The notes under the pieces are model-generated. The model was not told where the DNA came from. It worked only from the letters and a program-made list of their open reading frames with translations, and searched no databases. From a virus, in IMG/VR virus record IMGVR_UViG_3300021138_000104, positions 1 through 33,408 of that record: 33,408 bases of DNA, one strand, 5' to 3'. Positions 1 to 6,205 of the stretch are shown in pieces. The first letter of the stretch is position 1; each line of letters opens with the position of its first letter. Both the position numbers and the translations under genes were made by a program.

Positions 1-31
1 CGCAAAAAAATACCTGTCCCTGCGACCACCT

Positions 32-244
32 ATGGAGAACAAAACAATTTTTGCTTTGCATCCAGATGTGCTTGTCGGGGGGCTGTTAGACGAGATTGAG
101 CGGTTGCAGGGCGTATTGCAACAAATTGCAGACGTTGAGCATGAAGACATCCCTGCGCCAAAAACGCCTAATGAAGGCACAACATGGACTGTGTTGGCGA
201 TGGCAATTGGTCTGGCTGAAAAAGCACTGAAGGAGGGTGAGTGA
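32..244 (+). CDS. Small EIERLR-motif phage protein, copy 1
   Basis: This 70-residue protein has no assignable catalytic function. Residues about 19-26 read LLDEIERL, the short helical motif that also occurs in the next two proteins, so the three look like divergent tandem paralogues. There is no signal peptide or membrane segment. The bases before the ATG (GACCACCT) carry no clear ribosome-binding site, and the promoter lies outside or at the edge of the window. The stop overlaps the next start by one base (TGATG), which suggests translational coupling. Confidence 0.6.
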   Translation: MENKTIFALHPDVLVGGLLDEIERLQGVLQQIADVEHEDIPAPKTPNEGTTWTVLAMAIGLAEKALKEGE

Positions 245-504
245 TGGATATTGTTGAACGGTTGCGTAGTTGGTTGAATTACGATTCAAATGATTACATT
301 GAGCCAGCCATAGCGGACATTGGAGAAGCCGCCGATGAAATTGAACGGCTGCGCAGCCGCCTTGAAAATCCAACAGAAGAAATGCTTGAGGCCGGTCGGG
401 CAGCAAACAGGCTAGTGGCAGATAATGCCCTTGGATTGGCTTGCATAGCACCGGATGCTGCGTGGCGGGTTATGGCTAATATGATTTTATCAAGGAGTGA
501 GTGA
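244..504 (+). CDS. Small MDIVERLR/EIERLR phage protein, copy 2
   Basis: This 86-residue protein begins MDIVERLR and contains AADEIERLRSRLE, a layout I recognise from many small phage proteins of unknown function. The predicted helices around EIERLR suggest a short coiled coil. I chose the ATG at 244 rather than the GTG at 241 because it forms a TGATG junction with the upstream stop and keeps the shared MDIV N-terminus. AAGGAGGG at the end of the previous gene serves as ribosome-binding site. The C-terminal part is Ala-rich with no motif I recognise. Confidence 0.7.
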   Translation: MDIVERLRSWLNYDSNDYIEPAIADIGEAADEIERLRSRLENPTEEMLEAGRAANRLVADNALGLACIAPDAAWRVMANMILSRSE

Positions 505-749
505 TGGATATTGTAGATCGGTTGCGACATACTGAAGAAGAAACTGCCACTATTGGGCAAGAATTGGTTTATCTTCAAGTTCCTGTAAATCCAGATGGGC
601 CAGAAGCCGCTAACGAGATTGAACGGCTGCGGGAAATTTTGCAGATGTGGGTAAAATTTTGGGAAGCAGATGGGGAGGATAATATATTTGAACCTTTGCT
701 GGCGGAAAAAGCAATGGAGGCTACCCGTGAAGCATTGGGCATAGAATGA
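504..749 (+). CDS. Small MDIVDRLR/EIERLR phage protein, copy 3
   Basis: This 81-residue protein is a clear paralogue of the preceding gene: it starts MDIVDRLR and carries AANEIERLREIL. The DNA around both starts is nearly identical (AAGGAGTGAGTGATGGATATTGT here), which supports a recent local duplication. The ATG at 504 overlaps the upstream stop by one base. It is acidic in the second half and has no membrane segment. Function unknown. Confidence 0.7.
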   Translation: MDIVDRLRHTEEETATIGQELVYLQVPVNPDGPEAANEIERLREILQMWVKFWEADGEDNIFEPLLAEKAMEATREALGIE

Positions 750-817
750 TTATCCAGCTTGACCCAACGATCCCGTTAGAAACACCAAAAGGTATGGCAA
801 AGGCTCAGCCGAGATAG
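746..817 (+). CDS. 23-aa microgene resembling the start of a common phage protein
   Basis: The ATG overlaps the upstream stop (ATGA at 746-749) and the frame runs 23 codons: MIIQLDPTIPLETPKGMAKA and three more. From memory, MIIQL-P-IPLETPKG is the N-terminus of a widespread phage protein of roughly 60-70 residues of unknown function. Here the frame stops soon after that conserved start and I see no matching C-terminal part in another frame, so this is probably a truncated remnant. It could still be translated, because it is coupled to the gene before it. Confidence 0.4.
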   Translation: MIIQLDPTIPLETPKGMAKAQPR

Positions 818-889
818 CGATCCAAAAAACCACACGCGACACAGGATCGGTGAATTGGAATGGGTTTGTATCTTAAAAAGGGGGGAGTA

Positions 890-1012
890 ATGTGGATAGT
901 TTTAGGATTAATGTGGATAGTTTTAGGATTAATGTTAACCATTGTGATAATTATTTGTTTAGCGTTTTGGGCTGTAACTAGCTTGTTCGACAACATGGAG
1001 GATGGATACTAA
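890..1012 (+). CDS. 40-aa single-span membrane microprotein with tandem duplication
   Basis: A strong purine-rich ribosome-binding site (GGGGGGAG, 879-886) precedes an ATG at 890. The 40-residue product is almost entirely hydrophobic for about 30 residues and ends in a short acidic tail (DNMEDGY), so it should be an inner-membrane protein with one span. The first seven residues, MWIVLGL, are repeated exactly; at DNA level this is a 21-bp perfect tandem duplication (890-910 and 911-931). Its stop overlaps the next gene's ATG (TAATG), which supports real coding. A holin-like or immunity role is possible, but nothing in the sequence shows one. Confidence 0.65.
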   Translation: MWIVLGLMWIVLGLMLTIVIIICLAFWAVTSLFDNMEDGY

Positions 1013-1470
1013 TGAAAACGATTACATTTCTATTGGCTATGACAACTATAGCGGCAGCTCAGGATCTTCCTCAGAAACCTAATCCGGTCTTAACCCCGGG
1101 TGCAATTGATTCGTCAGCAACAAAAGATAAAATCTGTGTGTACGGATACACCAGTCAGGCTGGCGTTCGTAATGTGACACAAGCCACCAAGAATGCCGTC
1201 TTTGCTGAGTATAAGGTTGATAGCAAAGCAGATAAATTTGAGATCGACCACCTTATTTCGTTGGAGCTGGGAGGATCTAACGACATTAAAAACCTATGGC
1301 CGCAAGCCTATAATACCACGCCCCTGAATGCTCATGTTAAAGACGCTCTCGAGAACAAGCTACATGCTTTAATTTGTTCAGGAAAAGCAAACCTTGCTGC
1401 GGTGCAGCATGATATCGCTGACGATTGGACTAAGGCTTACATAAAATACGTTGGACCACTACCAAAATGA
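1012..1470 (+). CDS. Exported HNH-family nuclease
   Basis: This 152-residue protein has a typical Sec signal peptide (about residues 1-17: Lys at 2, hydrophobic core, AAA-Q cleavage region). It is followed by an HNH core around residues 76-110: FEIDHLISLELGGSNDIKN then LWPQ. D79-H80 supply the metal/catalytic pair, with Asn and His residues downstream (N94, H108, H118). C42 and C122 are the only cysteines and could form a disulfide, consistent with periplasmic life. DHLI-LELGG-N-NLWPQ is the signature of a known family of bacterial secreted HNH nucleases. An exported nuclease is unusual for a phage early region and could act on DNA in the periplasm. The ATG overlaps the stop of the membrane microgene. 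Confidence 0.8.
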   Translation: MKTITFLLAMTTIAAAQDLPQKPNPVLTPGAIDSSATKDKICVYGYTSQAGVRNVTQATKNAVFAEYKVDSKADKFEIDHLISLELGGSNDIKNLWPQAYNTTPLNAHVKDALENKLHALICSGKANLAAVQHDIADDWTKAYIKYVGPLPK

Positions 1471-1480
1471 GGAGAGACAA

Positions 1481-1720
1481 ATGACTGACAAATACCCAAA
1501 TAGCGGAATCATAGGGAAGAATGACCGCAAAACGGAAGATAAGCACCCAGATTTGAACGGGAGCGCAACAATCGGAGGCGTTGAGTATTGGCTATCTGGA
1601 TGGCGCAAAGAGAAAAACGGCAAGAATTTCTATACCCTATCTTTCAAGCCTAAAGAAGCTAGTCAATCAACCAGCAAAGCAAGTTCATCATCTGATATAG
1701 ACGAAGACATCCCATTTTAA
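1481..1720 (+). CDS. Small protein with an SSB-like C-terminal tail
   Basis: This 79-residue protein starts at the ATG at 1481 behind GGAGAG; the in-frame TTG at 1451 lies inside the previous gene and is not favoured. The first half (GSATIGGVEYWLSGWRKEKN and a following F-TLSFKPK) looks like a small beta-rich domain seen in other phage proteins. A Ser-rich linker (residues about 64-73) then leads to the terminus DIDEDIPF. An acidic stretch ending Asp-Ile-Pro-Phe is the hallmark of the SSB C-terminal tip, which recruits RecO, PriA, exonuclease I and other partners. It may be a small ssDNA-related protein or a mimic of the SSB tail; no complete OB fold is evident in so short a chain. Confidence 0.7.
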   Translation: MTDKYPNSGIIGKNDRKTEDKHPDLNGSATIGGVEYWLSGWRKEKNGKNFYTLSFKPKEASQSTSKASSSSDIDEDIPF

Positions 1721-1745
1721 TCGCCGCAATTAAATGGAGAAACAA

Positions 1746-1898
1746 ATGTTACCTTTAATAAACTTATCTGACCTTACTGTTAGGCTTATGAAGGCAATAG
1801 AGGAAATGCGGGAGCATGAGCGCATACACGGCCCCATCAGCCAACGTGGTCCAAAGGTTGGGGAAAAACGCTTGACAAAGAAGAGGCAAAAAGACTAG
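1746..1898 (+). CDS. 50-aa basic microprotein
   Basis: An ATG at 1746 follows ATGGAGA (ribosome-binding site) and opens a 50-codon frame. The N-terminal half is an amphipathic/hydrophobic helix (LINLSDLTVRLMKAIEEMRE). The C-terminal half is strongly basic and ends KRLTKKRQKD, a plausible nucleic-acid-binding tail. No homologue is recognised. The last codons contain the -35 element of the promoter proposed for the downstream RNA. Confidence 0.5.
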   Translation: MLPLINLSDLTVRLMKAIEEMREHERIHGPISQRGPKVGEKRLTKKRQKD

Positions 1899-1901
1899 CT
1901 T
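1872..1901 (+). promoter_or_regulatory. Candidate sigma-70 promoter for the structured RNA
   Basis: TTGACA (1872-1877, a perfect -35) is followed 18 bases later by TAGCTT (1896-1901, a weak -10). A start site about 7 bases further on would fall at about 1908, exactly where the first hairpin of the putative RNA begins. The match to the RNA boundary is the main support; the -10 is poor. Confidence 0.4.
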
Positions 1902-1907
1902 AAAAAA

Positions 1908-2311
1908 AGATGGCCTCGGAGAGACTAGCTCGATCCGAGGCCCATCTGAACCGAATGTTTCTCTTGGCGGGGAAACGGTTCAGACGAGAAATGTTATAAA
2001 GTAACATTTTCCGACTGTCCACATTCCCCACCAAATGATCTTTTGGCTTCTGGTTAAAACGGGAGCATCCGGCGGTCGGTAAACGGCGGCGCACCAGAAG
2101 TTCGGGATACCGTGGGAATGTGTCCATGTCCCAACCGCAGCCTGTAGGCGTGAAGCGGGGACACCAGAAGTGTGGAGCTTCTGAAAGTAGCACGTCTGTT
2201 GGTGGGGCCACCTTGCCCATCAGCCCTCTGAAGCGACGGCGGCTCCGCTGGACAGCTATCAGTTGTCAGGACCACCCAGCCTAGCCTTGATTGGCAAAGC
2301 TGGGAATGGTC
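1908..2311 (+). ncRNA. Putative structured non-coding RNA of unknown class
   Basis: No convincing gene occupies 1899-2389, but the stretch is dense in perfect complementary segments. They are: 1912-1920/1934-1942 (9 bp, extendable); 1946-1953/1976-1983 or, as 7 bp plus inner 1957-1961/1972-1976; 1990-1996/2002-2008; 2020-2028/2114-2122 (9 bp, enclosing 2031-2035/2042-2046 and 2047-2054/2093-2100); 2127-2131/2159-2163 plus 2135-2138/2155-2158; 2165-2170/2178-2183; 2201-2204/2209-2212; 2251-2257/2261-2267; 2270-2274/2307-2311 with 2275-2280/2299-2304. Several stems are nested or coaxial, as in large folded RNAs. G-U pairs (2255 with 2263; 2045 and 2046 with 2102 and 2101) favour the plus strand. 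The motif ACCAGAAG occurs twice (2093, 2163), so CTTCTGGT at 2047 could switch partners. It does not match RNase P, tmRNA, 6S or group I intron cores that I know. The 3' end is undefined and may run into the HNH gene leader. Confidence 0.65.
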
Positions 2312-2389
2312 GCCCTTGCCTCTTAGCTCAGACTCACCACAGGACAGAGAGTAGGAATGTTATAGTATTACTTAGTAGGGCGGCGGACA
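2312..2389 (+). other. AT-richer linker between the RNA and the HNH gene
   Basis: This stretch has no strong stem and no terminator-like T-run on the plus strand, so the RNA may be processed from, or read through into, the HNH transcript. GTTATAGTATTACTTAG at 2359-2375 is AT-rich and could hold a weak -10 for the HNH gene, but I see no matching -35. Confidence 0.3.
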
Positions 2390-2791
2390 GTGACGTTACG
2401 GAATGATGCAGTGCAGCATAAAAAGTACGATGAATTTATAAAGTCTGGGGCATGGGCTGAAAAGAAGAAGCTTTTTAGGTCAACCAGAGATTGGCCTATT
2501 TGTTTCAAATGCGGTGCATGGGACACACCAATGGACGTGCATCATTTAACATACAAAAGATTTGGCGGCGCCGAATTGATGGAGGATTTAGAGTATGTTT
2601 GTCGTCCTTGCCATAATGAAATCCATAAAGATTCACTCATTAAAAGGATAATTACGCGCAAAAAAGGGAAAACATTAAAACTCAAATCAAAGGCAGCGAG
2701 AAGGAAAAGAGCAAAGGAAAAACAGAAAATGAAAAAAGAGTACGCCGCCAAAGCTCCAGAAAGGGTTGCTAAATATTTAAGCGAACAATAG
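2390..2791 (+). CDS. HNH endonuclease
   Basis: This 133-residue protein has a complete small HNH fold: a zinc pair C-x2-C (CFKC, residues about 38-41), the VHHLTYKRFGG core (about 50-60), E-LEYVCRPCH with the second C-x2-C, and the terminal metal-binding His in CHNEIHKD. The C-terminal third is a very basic helix rich in Lys/Arg, suited to DNA binding. No AP2 or RuvC domain is present, so it is a free-standing HNH enzyme. Phage relatives serve in homing, host DNA cleavage or packaging. No ATG exists in frame near the start; GTG at 2390, or GTG at 2411 behind CGGA, are the options. It lies directly behind the structured RNA, which may be chance, a leader or a mobile unit. Confidence 0.85.
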   Translation: MTLRNDAVQHKKYDEFIKSGAWAEKKKLFRSTRDWPICFKCGAWDTPMDVHHLTYKRFGGAELMEDLEYVCRPCHNEIHKDSLIKRIITRKKGKTLKLKSKAARRKRAKEKQKMKKEYAAKAPERVAKYLSEQ

Positions 2792-2846
2792 CGGAAGCGG
2801 AAGTGTGTCTACTGCAATGGTGCAGTGCAACAAAAGGGAAGAACCG

Positions 2847-3101
2847 ATGAAATCCTTACAAACACTCATTAAAATGTTCCGTCACCACCCCAAGTGGATC
2901 ATTGATGTCGCTCAATCCTCTGCATATGACGATGAAGGCGTTAAGCTCAATGGTAAAATCACGTTCCAAGCCAAAAGATGGCACTCAGGCGGGTTGTATT
3001 ATGACTTGGTTGCCGATTTTGAAACATTGGTTGAGGCGGGTAATTTCATCGCCAACTATAATCAATACCCCGTCGACTTTGAGGAAATTAACAAGCCATG
3101 A
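2847..3101 (+). CDS. Hypothetical 84-aa phage protein
   Basis: The ATG at 2847 is preceded by GGGAAGAA at a good distance; earlier in-frame GTG codons lack a site. The protein (MKSLQTLIKMFRHHPKWIID...) has a short amphipathic N-terminus and then an alternating beta-like pattern (KLNGKITFQAKRW, GLYYDLVADFETLVEAGNF). No catalytic motif or membrane span is visible. It overlaps the following start (ATGA at 3098), so it is part of the replication operon. Function unknown. Confidence 0.6.
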   Translation: MKSLQTLIKMFRHHPKWIIDVAQSSAYDDEGVKLNGKITFQAKRWHSGGLYYDLVADFETLVEAGNFIANYNQYPVDFEEINKP

Positions 3102-3316
3102 CCGATGATCCTCACTATGCGACGCCTGAAGAGGCTGAAAAAATGGGATGCCCCATGAGCATGAACAGGCCAGAATTTGCTGCCTCTTGCATAGGTAAAA
3201 CCTGTATGGCTTGGCGGTGGGGAAAAGAATTGGTGGAATTTGAAAACGGACCTTTCCTTCAAGATATATGGCGGAATAGCACAACCCACGGCTATTGCGG
3301 GATGGTGCGATCATGA
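3098..3316 (+). CDS. Small Cys-rich CIGxxCMAWRW protein
   Basis: This 72-residue protein carries the pattern M-GCPMSMNRPEFAASCIGKTCMAWRW. Cysteines at 18, 31, 36 and 67 could bind zinc. C-I-x-x-x-C-M-A-W-R-W is a signature I recognise from many small phage proteins of unknown role. It starts inside the stop of the gene before (ATGA) and its own stop overlaps the next ATG, so translation is coupled on both sides. Confidence 0.65.
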   Translation: MTDDPHYATPEEAEKMGCPMSMNRPEFAASCIGKTCMAWRWGKELVEFENGPFLQDIWRNSTTHGYCGMVRS

Positions 3317-3684
3317 AAACGGGATTGGATTACTTTCTGGCAGACGTAAAAACTCTGACCAAGCAAAGGCCACCATACAACGATGCGTTTACATCTAGGT
3401 GCGTCAATGTCCTTGGCACTGCAATAACAATTATAGAGGGGTTAAAGATTGTGATCGACAAGCAAAAAGCTGAGATTGACCATATCAAGGGAGTTAAATT
3501 TGAAAGGATTAAGGGAATCAAGGCAAGCACAAACTTAGAAAGGGAAGCTGTAATTGTGTCCGACTTTAAGTCCGGCATGAAGAAGGGGCATATCGCGGCA
3601 AAGTTCAAGGTAACTCCTGCCAGAATATCCCAAATCCTTACTCGCAACGGCTTCCCGCCTGTGCCGTATGAAGGTCGGAAATGA
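3313..3684 (+). CDS. HTH protein upstream of the helicase
   Basis: This 123-residue protein starts at the ATG at 3313, which overlaps the previous stop (ATGA); the in-frame TTG at 3295 is less likely. The central part is a long Lys-rich helix. Residues about 91-117 (DFKSGMKKGHIAAKFKVTPA followed by RISQILTRNG) form a helix-turn-helix of the resolvase/sigma-region-4 type, so it probably binds DNA. It may regulate the operon or help replication initiation. Its stop overlaps the helicase ATG. Confidence 0.6.
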   Translation: MKTGLDYFLADVKTLTKQRPPYNDAFTSRCVNVLGTAITIIEGLKIVIDKQKAEIDHIKGVKFERIKGIKASTNLEREAVIVSDFKSGMKKGHIAAKFKVTPARISQILTRNGFPPVPYEGRK

Positions 3685-5183
3685 AACACGAACTGCGCGA
3701 TTATCAGCAGAAGGCGATTGATAATCTAAGAGCCTCGATTGCTTCCGGCAATAAGCGAGTGGTTCTTCAGGTTCCAACTGGCGGTGGTAAGACAGCCATC
3801 GCCGGAGCAATCATTGCATCCGCTTTAGATAGGGGTAAGAGGGCTATCTTTACTGTTCCGGCCCTGTCTCTCATTACTCAAACGGTGAGTAGCTTTGAGC
3901 GGGATGGCGTTGATGAGATCGGCGTTATCCAAGGCCAACACTGGATGTACGATGCTGACGCTCCAGTCCAGATATGCTCCGTGCAGACGCTTGCTCGGCG
4001 GGGTGTTCCAAAGGCCGATCTGGTGATCGTGGACGAGGCTCATGTCATGTTTGACTTGTATTCTCGGTGGTTCAACGATCCTGAATGGAAGGATGTGCCG
4101 ATCATTGGCCTGTCTGCTACGCCGTGGACGAAGGGGCTGGGCAAGCTATACGAAGATCTGGTGGTGGGAACCACTACGCAAGAGCTAATAGACAAGGGCT
4201 ATCTTTCAAAGTTCAGGGTGTTTGCCCCATCAAAGCCCGATCTGGAGAATATCAAAACCGTTGCCGGAGATTTCGATCTCAATGAATTGGGCAACACAAT
4301 GAACAAAGCGCATCTGGTCGCTGATATCGTCGAGACTTGGATCAAGCGCGGAGAAGATCGCCCGACCCTGTGCTTCGCCGTAAACCGCGCCCATGCCGCT
4401 AATATCTGCGATAGCTTCAACAAAGCTGGCATCCCTGCGGCCTATGTCGATGGTGAGACGCCGCTTGATGAGCGGGATGATCTCGCCAAACAGTTCAAAA
4501 ACGGAGATTACAAAGTCATTTGCAATGTTGGCGTTATGACAACGGGTGTGGATTTGCCATTTGTGTCTTGCCTAATCCTCGCAAGACCCACCAAATCTGA
4601 AATGCTTTACTGCCAGATCACTGGACGCGGCCTTAGAACCTTTGCTGGGAAAGAAGACTGCCTCATTCTAGACCACTCGGATACAACGGCGCGGCTTGGT
4701 TTTGTTACTGATATCCATCACATCAAGCTCGACGATGGCAGGAAGAAGTTAAGCGTATCCAATAATCGAAAACGCGATGAGCCGCTCCCAAAGGTTTGCC
4801 CATCCTGCACGTTTGTAAAACCAGCAAAGATTAAGGTCTGCCCTGCCTGTGGGTTTGATCCTAAGCCAAGGGCGAATGTATTCTACGCAAGTGGTGATCT
4901 AAATGAGGTAACAGGCAAGGGAGCTAATAAGACATACGGGATTATCATGTCGTCCTTTGAGGAAAAGGAAGAATTCTATCGGGAATTGCTGGGTTTTTGC
5001 GAGGAAAAAAACTACAAGCGCGGCTGGGCTTTCCATCAATTTAAGGATCGCTACTCTGAATATCCGGATAAAGAATTTATAACCATCCCGCTTATGCCAT
5101 CGATCAAAACCAAAAACTATCTAAAGAATTCGTGGATCAAACGCCGAAAGGCCGAGGCTAAAATGGCTGGGGGCTTCGTATGA
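3681..5183 (+). CDS. SF2 DEAH-type helicase with C-terminal zinc finger
   Basis: This 500-residue protein shows the superfamily 2 motifs in order: Q-like YQQKAI (8-13), motif I PTGGGKT (32-38), motif II DEAH (119-121 region, VIVDEAHV), motif III SAT (145-147), motif V NVGVMTTGVDLP (282-293) and motif VI QITGRGLR (312-319). A four-cysteine knuckle follows (C373, C376, C387, C390). This layout is that of the phage UvsW/RecG-like DEAD-DEAH helicases that unwind branched DNA at replication forks. The primase follows with a 4-bp overlap, which supports a replication role. The C-terminal 100 residues are not recognised. Confidence 0.92.
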   Translation: MKHELRDYQQKAIDNLRASIASGNKRVVLQVPTGGGKTAIAGAIIASALDRGKRAIFTVPALSLITQTVSSFERDGVDEIGVIQGQHWMYDADAPVQICSVQTLARRGVPKADLVIVDEAHVMFDLYSRWFNDPEWKDVPIIGLSATPWTKGLGKLYEDLVVGTTTQELIDKGYLSKFRVFAPSKPDLENIKTVAGDFDLNELGNTMNKAHLVADIVETWIKRGEDRPTLCFAVNRAHAANICDSFNKAGIPAAYVDGETPLDERDDLAKQFKNGDYKVICNVGVMTTGVDLPFVSCLILARPTKSEMLYCQITGRGLRTFAGKEDCLILDHSDTTARLGFVTDIHHIKLDDGRKKLSVSNNRKRDEPLPKVCPSCTFVKPAKIKVCPACGFDPKPRANVFYASGDLNEVTGKGANKTYGIIMSSFEEKEEFYRELLGFCEEKNYKRGWAFHQFKDRYSEYPDKEFITIPLMPSIKTKNYLKNSWIKRRKAEAKMAGGFV

Positions 5184-6136
5184 GTCATATCGTTGAGCTT
5201 TGTAGGGGAAAATGGCCTAACATTCTTACGCATTTTCAAATAAGTTTTAAAATCAAACGGCACTGCGCTTGTCCTGTCTGCGGTGGAAAAGATAGATTTC
5301 TTTTTGATGATAAGGAAGGTCGCGGCTCCTTTTATTGCAACCATTGCGGAGCTGGTACGGGTTTCAAATTACTTTCGCTGGTCAAAGGCTGGTCGATGCG
5401 CGACACCTTAGAGCAGGTCGAAAAAATAGTAGGGGGAATTGAAAAAAGCATGGAACAACAAACTAAAACATTATCGGACGCTGATCGTCGTAAAATGCTT
5501 AATGATACTTGGACCGGAGCCACGCCATCAGTTGATGGGGATCCCGTTCAGCTTTACATCAGCAAGAGGACTGGCTTAAGTACTATTCCTTTAACGCTGC
5601 GATATCATCCGGCCCTGTATCATCCGGAAACAAGGCTAAATCATCCGGCGATGATCGCTAAAATTACCAATCTAGACAATCAAGCTGTTTCAATCCATCG
5701 GACTTATTTGACGGCTGACGGCAATAAAGCAAAGCTGGTTCGTACCAAAATGCTGATGGCTGGGACAATATCAGACGGCTCAGCCATTCGATTATTCCCT
5801 TACACTGATACGCTAGGTATCGCGGAAGGTATCGAGACAGCCATTTCCTGCTTTGCGCTGTTTAATATTCCTACTTGGGCGGCTGTAAGCGCTGCCATGC
5901 TGGTAAAATGGGTGCCTCCAGCCGTGATTCGCAAGGTTTATATCTTTGCTGACAACGACAAAGGATTCACCGGACAACTTGCGGCCTATCGCCTTGGCTG
6001 GACACTGCAATCTAAAGGTCAATTCGATGTTGTAAGGGTGATCGTTCCTGATATAACGGGAGCTGACTGGAATGATATCCTTTCGATGTTCGGCTCAGTT
6101 CATGCTAAAGACATGGTTAAAGGTAAACTGGACTAA
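5180..6136 (+). CDS. DNA primase: zinc finger plus Toprim domain
   Basis: This 318-residue protein has an N-terminal zinc-binding domain (C31, C34, C53, C56 in CPVCGGKDRFLF and YCNHCGAG), typical of phage primases. A middle domain (about 100-200) precedes a Toprim fold whose acidic residues are visible: E216-G217 (GIAEGIETA) and D258-N-D260 (FADNDKG). The tail GADWNDIL is also common in Toprim primases. It lacks the RecA-like helicase part of T7 gp4-type fusions, so a separate helicase, perhaps its upstream neighbour or a host enzyme, must supply unwinding. Last gene of the left operon. Confidence 0.9.
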   Translation: MSHIVELCRGKWPNILTHFQISFKIKRHCACPVCGGKDRFLFDDKEGRGSFYCNHCGAGTGFKLLSLVKGWSMRDTLEQVEKIVGGIEKSMEQQTKTLSDADRRKMLNDTWTGATPSVDGDPVQLYISKRTGLSTIPLTLRYHPALYHPETRLNHPAMIAKITNLDNQAVSIHRTYLTADGNKAKLVRTKMLMAGTISDGSAIRLFPYTDTLGIAEGIETAISCFALFNIPTWAAVSAAMLVKWVPPAVIRKVYIFADNDKGFTGQLAAYRLGWTLQSKGQFDVVRVIVPDITGADWNDILSMFGSVHAKDMVKGKLD

Positions 6137-6170
6137 TTGATAGGCTGCTCTCCTGTGGCTTAACAATGAA

Positions 6171-6202
6171 AGCCCCCGAAAGGTTTAATCCCATCGGGGG
6201 CT
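6171..6202. terminator. Bidirectional intrinsic terminator
   Basis: A perfect 9-bp stem (AGCCCCCGA 6171-6179 with TCGGGGGCT 6194-6202) encloses a 14-base loop. It lies between the primase stop and the end of the minus-strand operon, exactly where two convergent transcripts must be stopped. Downstream on the plus strand is CATTTT, and on the minus strand TTTCATTGTT; both are imperfect U-tracts. Confidence 0.8.
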
Positions 6203-6205
6203 AAC

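Noticed and set aside
1902-1946. Minus-strand intrinsic terminator (hairpin followed by seven T on that strand)
   Set aside because: The geometry fits, but no minus-strand gene or promoter lies upstream, and the G-U pairs in neighbouring stems favour plus-strand transcription. I treat the stem as the first hairpin of the RNA, though termination of antisense transcripts remains possible.
1900-2275. Two overlapping minus-strand open frames (106 and 73 codons)
   Set aside because: Their translations show no domain, odd composition and no ribosome-binding site, and they lie exactly over the stem-rich region; they are best explained as chance frames over a structured RNA.
2310-2355. tRNA-like segment with CTTAGCTCAG
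   Set aside because: It resembles a D-arm start, but no closing D-stem, anticodon arm, GGTTCGA-type T-arm or acceptor stem can be drawn.
1908-2390. RNase P RNA, tmRNA, group I or group II intron
   Set aside because: I looked for the conserved cores (GAGGAAAGTCC, the tmRNA acceptor halves, intron P7 and domain V) and found none; splice sites are also absent.
1908-2791. HEARO/IscB-type RNA-guided nuclease
   Set aside because: The HNH protein lacks RuvC and bridge-helix regions and is far too small for IscB or IsrB.
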